A stretch of DNA of 64,000 bases from Alosa alosa (GCF_017589495.1 NC_063204.1:30915585-30979584); one strand, 5' to 3'; positions 11,341-21,889 are shown, counted from the first letter of the stretch. Notes: generated by a model not told the origin, from the sequence alone. A program made the numbers and translations.

Positions 11341-11454
11341 TTCAACACTGTTGGAAACCAACACAAAGAGTACACTCTCTTGGTGACCATGACCCAGGAC
11401 AAATGATGACGCTGGAGATGATGGTCTGGGCATTTTGCAATGTAATACCACAGT

Positions 11455-11700
11455 GGTTGGAGTAAAAGGCCTTAATGAAAATGTTAAGCCATTAGGAGGC
11501 AAAGGCCTGGGCAGGGCCATTAGAGTCATTTCATTAGGCCTTTGTGCCTTTTTTACAATAATTAATGTGAGTACTTTACATGGCCAAACGATTTTAGCCT
11601 TCTGAATTCCAGGCATTTAAATGTCAACCCTACCTTTTAGTTTTGATGTAAATTTTTAATACAGAGTGAGCTCTATTATTATAAGTTCAAAATGTGACAG
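11455..11700. promoter_or_regulatory. Candidate island with AGGCCT hairpin
   Basis: The words AAAAGGCCTTAAT (11464), CAAAGGCCT (11500-11508) and AGGCCTTTG (11536-11544) recur. The last two form a perfect 9-base inverted repeat around a 27-base loop. ATTAG and TTAAT words are frequent. It is one of the most enhancer-like stretches of the window by eye; this is inference. Confidence 0.4.
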
Positions 11701-11979
11701 TTGTGAATGAGGTAGGATGTGATTTTGCCATATTGATTTTTTGGTTACCATAATACAAGAACCTTGATACAAATCCATTCTCGATACATATTCCTTGTAA
11801 ATGATAATAGAATTTGCTTGTTCAGATGCCATCCGTTTTCGGAGGAAGAAATTCACAACTTTCCTAAAACAATCATTCATCCAGAAAACTTTGTTGCTGT
11901 GTTTGGCTCAAAACAGAGAAGTCAGCAATCTCTCCCCCTGCCTCTTCCTGCTCCTCATTTGAAGTTCTCTCATTGAAGG
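11701..11979. other. Unique non-coding stretch
   Basis: Short overlapping open frames occur on both strands, with no recognisable protein. Nothing else was seen. Confidence 0.45.
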
Positions 11980-12240
11980 TGCACAGTTGTGCTGCAAAAC
12001 ACAGATTTATCATGATGTAACCGTGAGCAACTGGGATCTAAATTACCTTCAGCTGGCATCATTCCAGCATCCCGCTATAAATGAGCTAATCGTCCTTGAC
12101 TATAAAATTTGCATTTTCAAGACTTAATTGCTATCATTACATTTTTTTCGTAATTCTATTAATTTAACAGAATGGGGTATTGGGTTTTATGGTTATAATT
12201 TGCATTAAAACAATGCGCTCCTAAATAGAAAAATCCCCAA
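11980..12240. promoter_or_regulatory. Candidate island with paired POU octamers
   Basis: ATTTGCAT appears at 12107-12114 and 12198-12205, both on the plus strand and 91 bases apart. Between them are TTAATTG, TTCTATTAATTTAAC and similar homeodomain-type words. Strongly AT-rich but not simple-repeat. An enhancer role is inferred. Confidence 0.4.
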
Positions 12241-12248
12241 TATAGCAA

Positions 12249-12277
12249 AAGAGAGAGAGAGAGCGAAAGAAAGAGAG
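12249..12277. repeat. (GA)n microsatellite
   Basis: Short imperfect GA repeat. Confidence 0.85.
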
Positions 12278-12439
12278 TGGGAATCGAGGGCAGCCAGTGC
12301 TTTCAGGTCTCTGATGATTAAGCCGAATTGTTGCGACGTACAATGGAGAAGATGGACAAAAAAAAAAAGAAGCAATTTGTCCAGTGTGCTAAAGCAGGTC
12401 CTACACACAGACACATAAAAGCACTCTGCAGAGTCGATG

Positions 12440-12745
12440 AAATAAGGCTAAATGGGCCAGCACCACAGTGCATTGTGTGAAAGAAGTGAAGCTTGTGTCT
12501 TAATGGATACTCGCCGACTCCATCCTTCTATTCGGGCTTCCTGTGTCCCTTTTGTGCATACTGGTACACGCGGATAATGTCACCATCGCCGTGTGGACTT
12601 GGCTTTATCCGACCCGGTTGCATACAAAATGGAAACAGGGAAGCGCAGAATAAGGAGGATGGCACGGAACAACGGGGCCGTCACTTCTCATCTATAGCCT
12701 TTCGCCTGACCCCAGCTTTCAGTTCCAGGAGCTTTAGATGGAGCA
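12440..12745. other. Unique non-coding stretch, CpG-containing
   Basis: Several CpGs are present (for example ACACGCGGATAATG and ATCCGACCCGG). An 85-codon frame (12493-12750) has no recognisable domain. It may be a regulatory island, but I cannot support more. Confidence 0.3.
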
Positions 12746-12918
12746 AGTAAGTGCCAACACCATTCTGCACCCACTGCACTTCCTGCACCGAATGACCTCA
12801 AAAAGACTCAGACTCCGGCCGCTTTCCCATGACAGCGAGTGTTCCACCAAAACACATCACCGCTTTCATATAGAAAGAAAAAATAATAACAAAGGTGAAA
12901 TCTCTGTGACACTTCTAC

Positions 12919-12946
12919 AATATATATATATATTTTTTTTTTTTTT
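12919..12946. repeat. (TA)n with poly-T
   Basis: ATATATATATAT runs into T14. It is likely variable in length. Confidence 0.9.
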
Positions 12947-13307
12947 CAGTGTGCTTGTAGTATCATAGGGCCAAACATGAGTGTGGCACATTATCACAAG
13001 AATACACATTTGAAAACAACTTGTGTGGACATTTTGTACGGGTTGGATAGACGTCCAAAGAAGATGAGCGCAACTTTGCTTATAGAACCTGCCCACAACT
13101 TGACAAAAATACTGCTGTACTTCTAGTAGTAGCAAGACACCAGTGCACTGCTACCTACTCCCCTGTCTGAGCCAATGCCACTGCACTGAGCTCTTAAGGC
13201 ATTAAATGGCTCAAGAAATCTGAAATGCAGTTAATCCCACCTTTGTAAGCCACCCTTATTTCTGTGATGTGCAGCAGCTAGACTCTAGTTTCGCTGTCCA
13301 TTTCTGT

Positions 13308-13316
13308 CTTTCTTTT

Positions 13317-13351
<35 letters not shown>
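13308..13351. repeat. (TTTC)n microsatellite
   Basis: About ten tetranucleotide units, flanked by imperfect TTTC. It creates a false Lys-Glu-Arg frame on the reverse strand. Confidence 0.95.
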
Positions 13352-13625
13352 GTCTTTCTCCCCGTGCAGTTGAACAGCACAGACATATGTCTATGACTCT
13401 CCTGAACCTGAGATGCGTCTTTTCCTCTTCCAGCCCTTACTGTAACATGACCACCACTGACACGGACCAGGTTTGCAAGGTCAGACAACGTTTGAGAGCC
13501 ACGCTCGGTGTACTCACGTCCGCTCAGGTGGGGTATGATGCACACGTGCCGCGCATCTGAGGCGCTCCCCTAAGCGTGGACAATGGGCCGTGTTTTGACT
13601 GTGTCAGGCAGCATCAGCTCAGCAA
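13352..13625. other. Unique non-coding stretch
   Basis: Moderately GC-rich with scattered CpGs. No gene signal. Confidence 0.4.
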
Positions 13626-13626
13626 C

Positions 13627-13672
13627 ACGTGTGTGTGTGTGTGTCTGTTTGTGTGTATGTATGTGGGTGTGT
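13627..13672. repeat. (GT)n imperfect microsatellite
   Basis: GT repeat interrupted by CTGTTT and ATGTATG. Confidence 0.85.
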
Positions 13673-13719
13673 ATGGCCGCTGGATGATGCCGCATGAGTC
13701 TCCATTGCAGCCTGGGCGC

Positions 13720-13825
13720 TGAGACCAACATCCCCCCCCACCTCACCCCCCAACCTGCTCTGCATCTACCACAACCCACCCACTCACTCAACAACCCCCC
13801 CTGCACAGAGCCCTCCGTCAAAAAC
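13720..13825. other. C-rich low-complexity stretch
   Basis: Clusters of CCCCC with CACTCACTCA. The plus strand is cytosine-rich. Confidence 0.5.
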
Positions 13826-13953
13826 ACTTTCTGACAACGGCTGCGGTTATGACTGAGTCAAGATGGCAACAAGCTCCCGGTGCGGAGGTGCAGCACCGTG
13901 AAGCTAACCTGAAGGGAGATTTGAGGGCAGGGGCAGTGGAGGCGATGTGGTGC

Positions 13954-13984
13954 TGGTGGTGGTGGTGGTGGTGGTGGTGGTGGG
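13954..13984. repeat. (TGG)n microsatellite
   Basis: Ten TGG units. On the opposite strand it reads as poly-His in a chance frame. Confidence 0.9.
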
Positions 13985-14069
13985 GGAGAGGGAGCCGGAG
14001 GTAAGGCATAGCTGGAGCTGAACAACGGGGGAGAGCACCCATGGGCTAGTGGCTGCTCTTTTGATAGAG

Positions 14070-14405
14070 GCTTGGTTCCCTGAAGTGAAAGTCGTATAAT
14101 ATTTACTTTGTCAGCATTTTATATTTTATTTTTATCTATTTTAAGTGTGAATAAATAATACATGGGAATCATATTTCCAATATACAAGACAATTCCAGCA
14201 ATACATAGAAAATACTGTAGAAGTTTTACTCTATAATAAATTACATTTGTAAGACTTTCAATACACAAAGAACATAGTCTATGCCCTTATCCTACTTGAG
14301 ACTACCTTAGGCTTTTTTACATTATCTATTTAACAGTCTGTTAAAAAACAATATTGTAGTTTATCCATAGCAGAGCATACAGCCTCTACAACTTATGGAG
14401 GTGCT
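14070..14405. other. AT-rich unique stretch
   Basis: AT-rich sequence with no simple array longer than a few units and no gene signal. Confidence 0.45.
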
Positions 14406-14409
14406 TCTA

Positions 14410-14760
14410 CTGTGTGGAACATATCTCAGATGTGCTACAATGAAAGCCTATCACAAGTGCTGTGCAGCACGTCCATGTCTAGCGGCTGGGTGAGATGGCA
14501 GACAGTCCAGACGTGCTTCATTTACCCAGCATCCCATGGCTTTGCCGTCCCCAGCGCCGCGGACACATGCGGCCCCACAGCCGTATGGCGAGCTCAGGAG
14601 ATGGTCATTGCGCAAACGAGGCCCCCTTCTAATTCTCAGCCCATCTGCCTGGATGATTACTCTCTAATTCAGCCCTTATCCTCACCAATAGTTCTTATCA
14701 AACGGCCTCTCCTGGCCATACAGTGCTTTGCAACAGCAAGTCTGTCCTGGTAAAATACAT
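14410..14760. promoter_or_regulatory. Candidate island crossed by an open frame
   Basis: A 113-codon frame (14412-14753) is open, but the peptide matches nothing I know and no splice context is seen. The DNA has CATCCCATGGCTTTG, a CpG cluster (AGCGCCGCGGACACATG) and later TTCTAATTCTC and CTCTAATTCAG repeats. I favour a non-coding regulatory element over a gene. Confidence 0.33.
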
Positions 14761-15119
14761 GGATATTTGCACTTACAGTATGAATATTTTAATTTCATAA
14801 TTCTGTTTGATACTCTGTGATGTACCCTCAAGTCACTGGCAGGGGAAATACACAATATATTTGAGCTACAATGAGGTGTAAATAAACGTGATAGTTTAAG
14901 TTATACCTGATTGTTTTTTGTTTCACTGGCAGGAAAATTATGCAGGAACTGCTCAATCTATGATGATTGACATGGCGGTTTTCTGTCAAGGCAGTCTGCC
15001 AAAGCCGATGGCATATTATTAATTTGATTCATTTCACTGAAGTTAAAATCTCAACCTTAATGTGTCCTCTGGGGACAATTGTGCTTGTGCTTTTGAAAAA
15101 AAAAAAAGGTTAAAAAATA
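14761..15119. other. AT-rich unique stretch
   Basis: AT-rich sequence with A12 at about 15097-15108. No gene signal. Confidence 0.45.
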
Positions 15120-15410
15120 TTCTTCCATTGAATATGCCTTGTGTGTTTACCCCAAGCAGAACCTGGTCAACACCACTGGAATGTTCTTATTGAAAGACAT
15201 CGAAGCATAGCAGTCTTTGATTAAGCAGCACGTGGGCTCTCATCTGTTGTGCAAATGAACATTTAATAGCTTTACACATTTGAATATGTTCAAGCATGAC
15301 TCTTTGGCTAAGCCCTAGTGCAGGATGAATAAACCAAGTGATGGTGTGCTTTGGCTCCAAGCAAATTGGATCTCAATGAGCAACATTAGCTGAACTAGAG
15401 TCAAAACAAA
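15120..15410. promoter_or_regulatory. Candidate regulatory island
   Basis: The TCF/LEF-type word CTTTGATTA (15215-15223) lies 5 bases before the E-box CACGTG (15229-15234). GTGCAAATGAAC follows near 15250. Complex, repeat-free sequence. The regulatory call is inferred. Confidence 0.33.
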
Positions 15411-15414
15411 ACCG

Positions 15415-15443
<29 letters not shown>
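15415..15443. repeat. Poly-T tract
   Basis: An uninterrupted run of 29 T, the longest homopolymer in the window. It could be the reversed A-tail of a decayed minus-strand retroposon, but no flanking element is recognisable. Confidence 0.9.
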
Positions 15444-15448
<5 letters not shown>

Positions 15449-16002
15449 AAGCAAACACAATACTAACTAGACAAAGCATGTCTAGGGTTTTCTTCATAGT
15501 GACAGTCAAAGACTGTTGTATCTTGGACAACAAGAGGAGAGTTTTGAAAGCAAAACTAAAAAATAGTGTCAGTAGAGAAATGTGTGCACATATGGGGCAA
15601 AACAGGTTTTTACATCTGAATAAAAAAAAATATAATAAATAAAAAAAACATGAGTGATGCCAGCTAGTGGAGAGGCACGTCATATAGCCACAGATGACTA
15701 AACCTCCCAGCCAATAGGCATCATCAGCTTGCGTCAAACTTCAGCCAAGTAAAATAGTGTCCGTATGCAGAACAGCAGTTTTTATCATAACTGGCAACCT
15801 CATATTTGGCTTCACTGTTCGATTCATCACTGCAGCCTGATACCATCTGTTGTATAGTGCTTGACCTCTAAAATTCGGCTCTTATCGTCCAAGATGAGCC
15901 CTTTTTTGGGTAGACATCGATAGTCATCAGGGAATAACAGATGATTCAGGTGCCTGAAACTATCAAAGACCATTACTTTGTTTGTATTTGTTTCTTTGTA
16001 CA
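15444..16002. other. Unique non-coding stretch
   Basis: AT-rich sequence with a 96-codon reverse frame of no recognisable family. Nothing else was seen. Confidence 0.45.
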
Positions 16003-16309
16003 TACACTACCGGTCAAAAGTTTGGGCCCACTTAAAAATTTCCAGACAGTTTTCAGATTACATTATGTGCTTATATAATTGCAAAGGAGTTCTCGACTGT
16101 CGTAGAAAGAAACGGCTGATCTTTAATGCAATATCTACATTGCCCATTATCAGCAACCATTCATCCAATGTTCCAAAGGCACATTCTGTTTATTAATCTG
16201 ATATCATTTTAAAAGACTAACTGATAAAACATTGGAGAACTCTTTTGCAATATTATGGAAGCACAAAAAGTAATCTGAAAATGCTGCGCCCAAAACTTTT
16301 GACTGTGTA
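16003..16309. mobile_element. Tc1/mariner-like MITE with long inverted arms
   Basis: The left end is TACACTACCGGTCAAAAGTT and the right end, reverse-complemented, is TACACAGTCAAAAGTTTTGG. The arms continue to match for roughly 100 bases. TTTTCAGATTAC, GTGCTT, ATTGCAAA(A)GAGTTCTC occur in the same order on both arms. Ends begin with TA, consistent with TA target duplication. There is no transposase, so it is non-autonomous. The middle carries GTTCCAAAGGCACATTCTG and ATGAATGGTTGC on opposite strands. The start resembles a family I recall as common in fish; the name is not verified. The right end lacks about 4 bases relative to the left. Confidence 0.8.
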
Positions 16310-16700
16310 CAGTATGTTGCAAAACTCTCCAAATACTGTACAGTAAGTGTGTTCTATATAAAACTCCAAAATCCTATGGTGCTGTGGCCAGTGCTTTGCT
16401 GTAACAATTAAAAGACCCGTTGTTGTACACAGAGCAGATAAGCTATTTATGCATGTTAGGCATCATAATGGTGACATAATCTGATCCACCAGGGGAGACA
16501 CCTGAGAAGGCTCTGTGGAGTTTTGAGGGGGGGTTGTTCATGGATCTCCCCTCTCAGATGAGGTGCCTTCATTTGGGGAGTGTGTCAGGTGGGAGCTGAG
16601 GGTGGTGGCGGTCGGGGGGTGTTGTCCGTGGTTGTGGTAGACGCTTGGGTGGTAGCGGTGTGTTGGTGATGGCGGATGGCAGGGCACATCTCACGGCCAG
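16310..16700. other. Unique non-coding stretch
   Basis: From about 16520 the plus strand becomes G-rich (GAGGGTGGTGGCGGTCGGGG). No gene signal. Confidence 0.45.
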
Positions 16701-17019
16701 TCTGATTGAGTCTGATGAAGTGTGATAGACAGAGCGGGTTCTCGGCGGTGTCAGGTGAAATTAGTGCCAGTCGGGGAAGGCCCCAGAGAGGACTCCCCTC
16801 TTGCCCCCCCTCCCCACACCCCCACCCCTCACCTCCCTCCCCATGCTTCATTAGGGCAGATGAGTGTAGGAGAAATGACAGGGGCTTTACACTTCTGCCC
16901 CCCGAGTCCCCACTCAAATCTGAGGCTCAAATTAAAAAACAGCCTCGCCTCTTGTGGACTTCACAGCTCACCGTAGATGTGCTGTGCTTCAGGGAGGTGG
17001 ACATTGCATTTACGACACG
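16701..17019. other. Non-coding stretch with C-rich core
   Basis: A C-rich segment (16799-16845) carries CCCCCCTCCCC runs. Open frames on both strands are Pro/His-rich translations of it and have no domain. Confidence 0.45.
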
Positions 17020-17041
17020 CACAAAGACACACACACACACA
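17020..17041. repeat. (CA)n microsatellite
   Basis: Short CA array of about nine units. Confidence 0.85.
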
Positions 17042-17159
17042 GCATGGCCACAGCCACTGAGGACATTCTTCTATGCCACCATCTCACAAACACGTCCTAG
17101 CTCGTCCCCAAAGGGACCATGTCCCCATTCACTTGTATCGTTCAGCTTGAGTTGCCACC

Positions 17160-17560
17160 CCACACTCATCAGGCTGGCGTAATTGGCTAATACACACACT
17201 CCCTGGAAGTGTCCAATGGTGTGGAAATGACCCCTGTTCCCGTCGAGGCGTCCCCCAAAGTGCCTGTGTGAAATAACATTAGCACAAGCTCAAAGGGATC
17301 CGTGGGGTCTTTTTTTCATGTGTTTTTTTTCCACCCACCCACTCCCCACTCTTGCTGGAATTCCGTTCCCACAGGTGTCGCTGGTAGTGGCAGCTTTCAT
17401 GGCGCGGCACACATTATGTGCTTGGGGACTGCGTATTAACACGCCATTTGCATTAGGAGAGCGTGCCGGTCCCAGCTGGGTGCACTGGACCCAGGCTACC
17501 TGGGAGTTTGGCATAATCCCAGATTTGCCATGGCAGGTGAGAAACTGGTTTGGACGGCAC
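17160..17560. promoter_or_regulatory. Candidate conserved non-coding island with octamer
   Basis: ATTTGCAT (17446-17453) sits inside ATTAACACGCCATTTGCATT, next to CCCAGCTGGGTGC, a palindromic E-box context. GCTAATACA and TCAAAGGGATCC precede it. Complex and moderately GC-rich. A 125-codon frame crosses it (17318-17695) but ends in the CA array and is not credible as a gene. Confidence 0.4.
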
Positions 17561-17599
17561 TGGCTGAGCCCCTACAACCCCCCCCTACCTTCTGGTACA

Positions 17600-17672
17600 A
17601 CACCTCCCCACACACACACACACAAACGCACAAACACACACACACACACAGAGAGTGACACACACACTATTT
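17600..17672. repeat. CA-rich imperfect microsatellite
   Basis: CACACA arrays with AAACGCA, GAGAG and TGACAC interruptions. Confidence 0.9.
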
Positions 17673-17906
17673 CACCCACACCTGCCTCAGTGTGAATTAC
17701 CTCACACCTCACACGTATGCACTTTAGCACGTGCTTACAACTCCAGCAGGGAGGGAGAAATAAAAACGCTACCTTCTCACCCCGGGTGTCTGTGACCCAG
17801 AAAAGGCATGCAATTAACACTTTTCTGTTACACTTTTCTTGACACACATGGCTGTGTGACAAAATAATAGTATAATATTTTTTTATGCAGGCTTTCTGGG
17901 GCTTAA

Positions 17907-18086
17907 TGAATGGTGCACCATTCTAACCAAATGGCATGCTAGTGAATTTCTTCAGTTGTTTTGGCTTCATGCTAATGCGTTCACTCAGAAGGCTTATGAA
18001 TGGTGCACTGTACTAACCAAATGGCATGCTAGCAAACTTGTTCAGTCGTTTTGGCTGTGTGCTAATGTGTTCACTCAGAAGGCTGC
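17907..18086 (+). repeat. Two-copy 90-bp tandem duplication
   Basis: Copies at 17907-17996 and 17997-18086 share TGAATGGTGCAC, TAACCAAATGGCATGCTAGC/T, TTTTGGCT and GTTCACTCAGAAGGCT with about ten to fifteen substitutions. The unit is exactly 30 codons and one plus-strand frame stays open through both copies. The start at TTTTTTTTATGCAG resembles a splice acceptor, but no protein family is recognised. The divergence between copies indicates an old duplication. Confidence 0.85.
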
Positions 18087-18655
18087 TTTGATTCCCCCAG
18101 AGATCCGTGTAATCCAGTGTGTCCCATTTGTAGCCAGCGTCAGTGCACCACTGCATCTAATTAGAGACATTACTTACAAGCTAAGGCATTGACGTTGATG
18201 CCCAGCTCAGTCCTGGCCCAAACATCCTCCCTCAATTTCACTGATTGCTTTTAATAGCTGTTACTAATACCACAGGTCACAGATGAAATGTCTTCCAATT
18301 CTGATTTAGGCCATCAAACAGGAGTGAATCATTGGGGCTATGTTTGCTCTCTTTGGCACATACACGTCTGTGATCTTCTAAATTGTATGTGATCTAGTTG
18401 CAAGTGAAGGGATATCAGGAAATGCTATCTCAACAGAGTAATTGAGAGAAATGTGTTGAGAGACAGCTCTTTTTTTCGGTCTAAATTGGTATTTTGTGTA
18501 CAGAATAGTTCCACTACTTTTGTACAAAGCAGTGTGTGAAAGAAAATAATGGTTATTCCAGTCTGACTCAGAAGGTCTCTTCCTGTATGAATCAATTATG
18601 TTATGCGGTAAATAATCTGATGCATGTCTAATTACAGCGTGTTCAATCCGTAGGG
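18087..18655. other. Unique non-coding stretch
   Basis: Contains CTAATTAGAG and AATAGCTGTTACTAATACC words but no clear cluster and no gene. Confidence 0.4.
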
Positions 18656-18659
18656 TTGT

Positions 18660-18745
18660 AAGGACCTTGGCAGAAAGAAAGGGAGACAGGAGGAAGACAG
18701 AGGAGAGAGAGAGAGACAGAGAAAAGAGAGAAAGGAGAGATAGTT
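18660..18745. repeat. GA-rich purine tract
   Basis: Imperfect (GA)n and GGA repeats, nearly pure purine on the plus strand. Confidence 0.85.
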
Positions 18746-18824
18746 AACCCACAGTGTTGGAAGTCCCAGGTATTCAACATATTGGGCCAATGTTAAAAAA
18801 AGGATTACAGATTACAGTGTTGAC

Positions 18825-18826
<2 letters not shown>

Positions 18827-18887
<61 letters not shown>
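18827..18887. repeat. (TG)n microsatellite
   Basis: About thirty uninterrupted TG units. Confidence 0.95.
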
Positions 18888-18888
<1 letters not shown>

Positions 18889-18939
18889 CACGGCTACCAC
18901 ACACAGACCCTCACATCGCCCTCAGCAAGTCAGTAAGGA

Positions 18940-19260
18940 CTCCCGATAAGGAGAATTAGTCAAAACTTGGGAGCTGCCAGTCAGTCCCAATTAAACTTTA
19001 ATCTCGGGCTGAAACAGGCACAAATAAATTACACCCTTGTGAGAAGGCAATGTGCTCTCCCCTGATAAAGTGGAATTGAAGTCGTCTTGCGGGCTGTTCC
19101 CAACTTGGCTTTGCTCGCCAATGTCGCCTGCTCCGTAGCAGGGAGGAGAGACGGCGCTCACTCAGTGGTGGGGCTGGGGCGCACACTGCAGCAGGGGTGG
19201 AACTTGCCTGTGTTTTCCAGCCTTATGCAGCACAAACGCTATCAACCTGCCGCACACGTT
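18940..19260. promoter_or_regulatory. Candidate conserved non-coding island
   Basis: Complex sequence with CCAATTAAACTTTAATC, CAAATAAATTACACC and CCTGATAAAGTGG in the first half and CpG-bearing sequence in the second. It lies between two long GT arrays. Regulatory function is inferred. Confidence 0.33.
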
Positions 19261-19327
19261 GAACACACTATGCAAGATAGTGGGTGTGTTTGTTTGTGTA
19301 TGTGTGTCTGTCTTTCATACATACTAT

Positions 19328-19331
<4 letters not shown>

Positions 19332-19389
<58 letters not shown>

Positions 19390-19413
19390 CAATTGTGTGT
19401 GTGTGTGTGTGTG
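19332..19413. repeat. (GT)n-(GA)n-(GT)n compound microsatellite
   Basis: GT (19332-19362) passes directly into GA (19363-19389). After CAATT it returns to GT (19394-19413). Confidence 0.95.
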
Positions 19414-19986
19414 CAAGTCTGTATAAGCCAGTTGGCCTGTGACATACTGTAGGTATCATTCTATGCATATTAAAGATTCTCTCTCACCAACAGCAGGTCA
19501 TCAGTGAACGATACTGGTGACAAAGTCCATCAAAGTCAGCTTCTGTAATACAATATACCACACACACAGGGTAGCAATGTAATTCATTTGCTGACAGTTG
19601 GATATACCATGCTCACTGAGGAGAAGTAGATAGTATGGAAACCCATGGGTTGTCTGGAAGCATACACACTATGAGCAAATCTCCATGTATATGAGCCAGA
19701 GGAAATTCTGTATTAGTGTGATATTCAAGCACACGGCCGTCTTTATGCTCGCCGAATAACACAGAGAGATGTTTCATTAATATTTTTAATGAACTTACAC
19801 GCTTATCTCCCTTCTCCTGTCTGACCTGTAGACTGGTGTTTAATTCCAAAGTAATTTCCTTTATATATGAGCAGCATACCATTTATGCATTAATGCCATG
19901 GCCTCAACCACTGTAAGAAATGATTTATGTTAGTCTAGGGGCCTCACATTCATCTAAAAAAAACCCTAAGGGCATTAAATAATAGC
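19414..19986. other. Unique non-coding stretch
   Basis: AT-rich, with no gene signal. An 89-codon reverse frame at 19613-19882 has no recognisable domain. Confidence 0.45.
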
Positions 19987-20003
19987 AATTATTATTATTA
20001 TTG

Positions 20004-20053
<50 letters not shown>

Positions 20054-20056
20054 TTG
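19987..20056. repeat. (ATT)n microsatellite
   Basis: More than twenty ATT units with a single GGT interruption near 20003 and a decaying end. It is the longest trinucleotide array of the window. Confidence 0.95.
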
Positions 20057-20229
20057 ATTATTATTATTTTGCGATCATAGTGGGATCATACACTTGTCTT
20101 TTGACTGAATCACACACAATTATCATGCATGTGTATATAATAAAATTAATTCTATGTCTGTGCCTGGTAGCCTCCGGCCAAGTGCTCAGAATCAGTTTTG
20201 TATATATAATAGAACAGACCGCCGTTCAT

Positions 20230-20292
20230 GAATAATACACACTCATTCACTCACTCACACACTCTCTCTCACACACACACACATACACAGGG
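20230..20292. repeat. CA-rich imperfect microsatellite
   Basis: CACTCATTCACTCACTC grades into CTCTCTC and CACACACA. Confidence 0.85.
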
Positions 20293-20319
20293 AGTGTGTA
20301 CCAGCGACTGTGAATGTTT

Positions 20320-20620
20320 GTCTTCGGCCAGAATCAAAGTGAACATGCAATATTGTGATAATCCATATTTGATGAATTCAATGCTGACTTGCCTTAGCTA
20401 ACTTCTGCTAATTTCCAGACATGGGTTGTCTGGGTAATTGAGTTTCCAATAACATTATGAGTATTCCACCCCACATGATAATTGAATTGGAGGTGGATTT
20501 TTTCCCTTCCTTTGCATTGCAATATTGTAGCTCTGTTTTGAGGAGACACCAAAATCTACATGCAAATGTATAATAATCACACCCCAACGCTTAACTTGAT
20601 TTCTTATATTATTGCACACA
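20320..20620. promoter_or_regulatory. Candidate island with octamer
   Basis: Contains GATAATCCATATTTGATG, GGGTAATTGAG, GATAATTGAATTGG and the octamer ATGCAAAT at 20560-20567. Repeat-free. The regulatory reading is inferred. Confidence 0.37.
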
Positions 20621-21540
20621 TTTAGCTCATAATAAATGATAGGAAGGAGCCTGGTTATGAGAATGAAGTAAATTACTTTAACTTATACCGTTTAAAGATG
20701 AATTCTGAGCCAAGTGCTCTGGTGATCCAGGCATTTTACTGTTCAGTTTTGGTGACTTTTTAAAAGCATCGTTATGATGATTTCTTCCTCTCCTTACAAG
20801 CAGAACTTTTAAAAGTTCATAAGCACACGTTCTCTCAATATATTTCCCAGTGGGCTCATGTTTGAGAGATGTTCTACTTTTGACATCCCAGCTCTAATTC
20901 TCATCTAATTCTCGCATAAAGCAAAGTGTATAGTTGGTGAGACTGTAAGTTGTGATGGATTTTTCACTGCCATGATATGAAGAATGTCTGGTGTCTGTTT
21001 GGGGAGGGGGGTTGAGGAGATGAGTTATTTGTAGGGAGGGGTGTGTTGGGGGGTAAATTGCCAAGCTACTGCTGGTACCTGGGAGTGCCAAGGCCTTCCT
21101 CCTCCACAGAATTTACCAGACCGCCTCTACCAGCCTGCCAGGTTTACTCGTTGAGTTCATCTGCTGCCTACAAACACTTGTGTTTTTCGTCTTCCTCATA
21201 AGCATGGCCCAGATTGAATTTTTTTTTAGCAATCTTATCTTCGCTCGACGTATTGACTCATCTCTCAAAAACGTTGCCTGTGAGTGAGGAAATTCTCCTC
21301 TTGTCTTTTTTTTGTGTTCACACTGGATTCAGACACCAACAGAATATTTAAGTGAGACATATTTAATCCATTGCCTGCTCGTCGTCTGTTTCTCTTCTCA
21401 TGTTGAAGTTTGATCGGAGGGTGATGAATGGATAGATTGGCGATGGCGCGGCAATACCAGACAGACGCTCGCTTCCTGCTCCGACTGTCACATCGTGGAT
21501 GACTGGTCGACTGGTCCTCTCTCATACCGCCACTGGGCAT
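20621..21540. other. Unique non-coding stretch
   Basis: Mixed AT-rich sequence. G-rich patches (GGGGAGGGGGGTTG at 21000) and T-runs occur near 21220 and 21307. A 91-codon reverse frame (21265-21540) shows no domain. Confidence 0.45.
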
Positions 21541-21542
21541 CT

Positions 21543-21758
21543 GAAGAGAGAGGGATGAAAAGGGACAGAGGACAGGAGAAAGACAGAGTGAGAAAGGCAG
21601 AGGGAGAGATAGAGAGGGAGGGGGGATGAGAGAGAGATGGAGAAAAATGGGAAAGAGGGAGAGAGACTGTGAGAGAAAAAAAGAGAGAGAATGGGAGAGA
21701 GAGAGAGAGAGAGAGAGACAGTGCGAGAGAAAGAGAGAGAGAGGGCGGATGGGAGTAT
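21543..21758. repeat. GA-rich purine tract
   Basis: About 215 bases that are almost entirely purine on the plus strand. The core is (GA)n near 21697-21718. It translates to Arg/Glu runs and is not a gene. Mirror-symmetric GA sequence can form triplex (H-) DNA. Confidence 0.92.
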
Positions 21759-21889
21759 GTGAGGCCCTTAGCTTTTTGTCATGGCTTCAGGCCTTGCACT
21801 GTCTGACGGTGGATGTGAAAGAGCATCACACACTCACACTCAGAGCAGCAGAATCCCATCAAACCGCAGCAGTAGCATTCTCATACTGA

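Noticed and set aside
15415..15443. Poly-T as the tail of a minus-strand SINE
   Set aside because: No recognisable SINE body or target duplication beside it.
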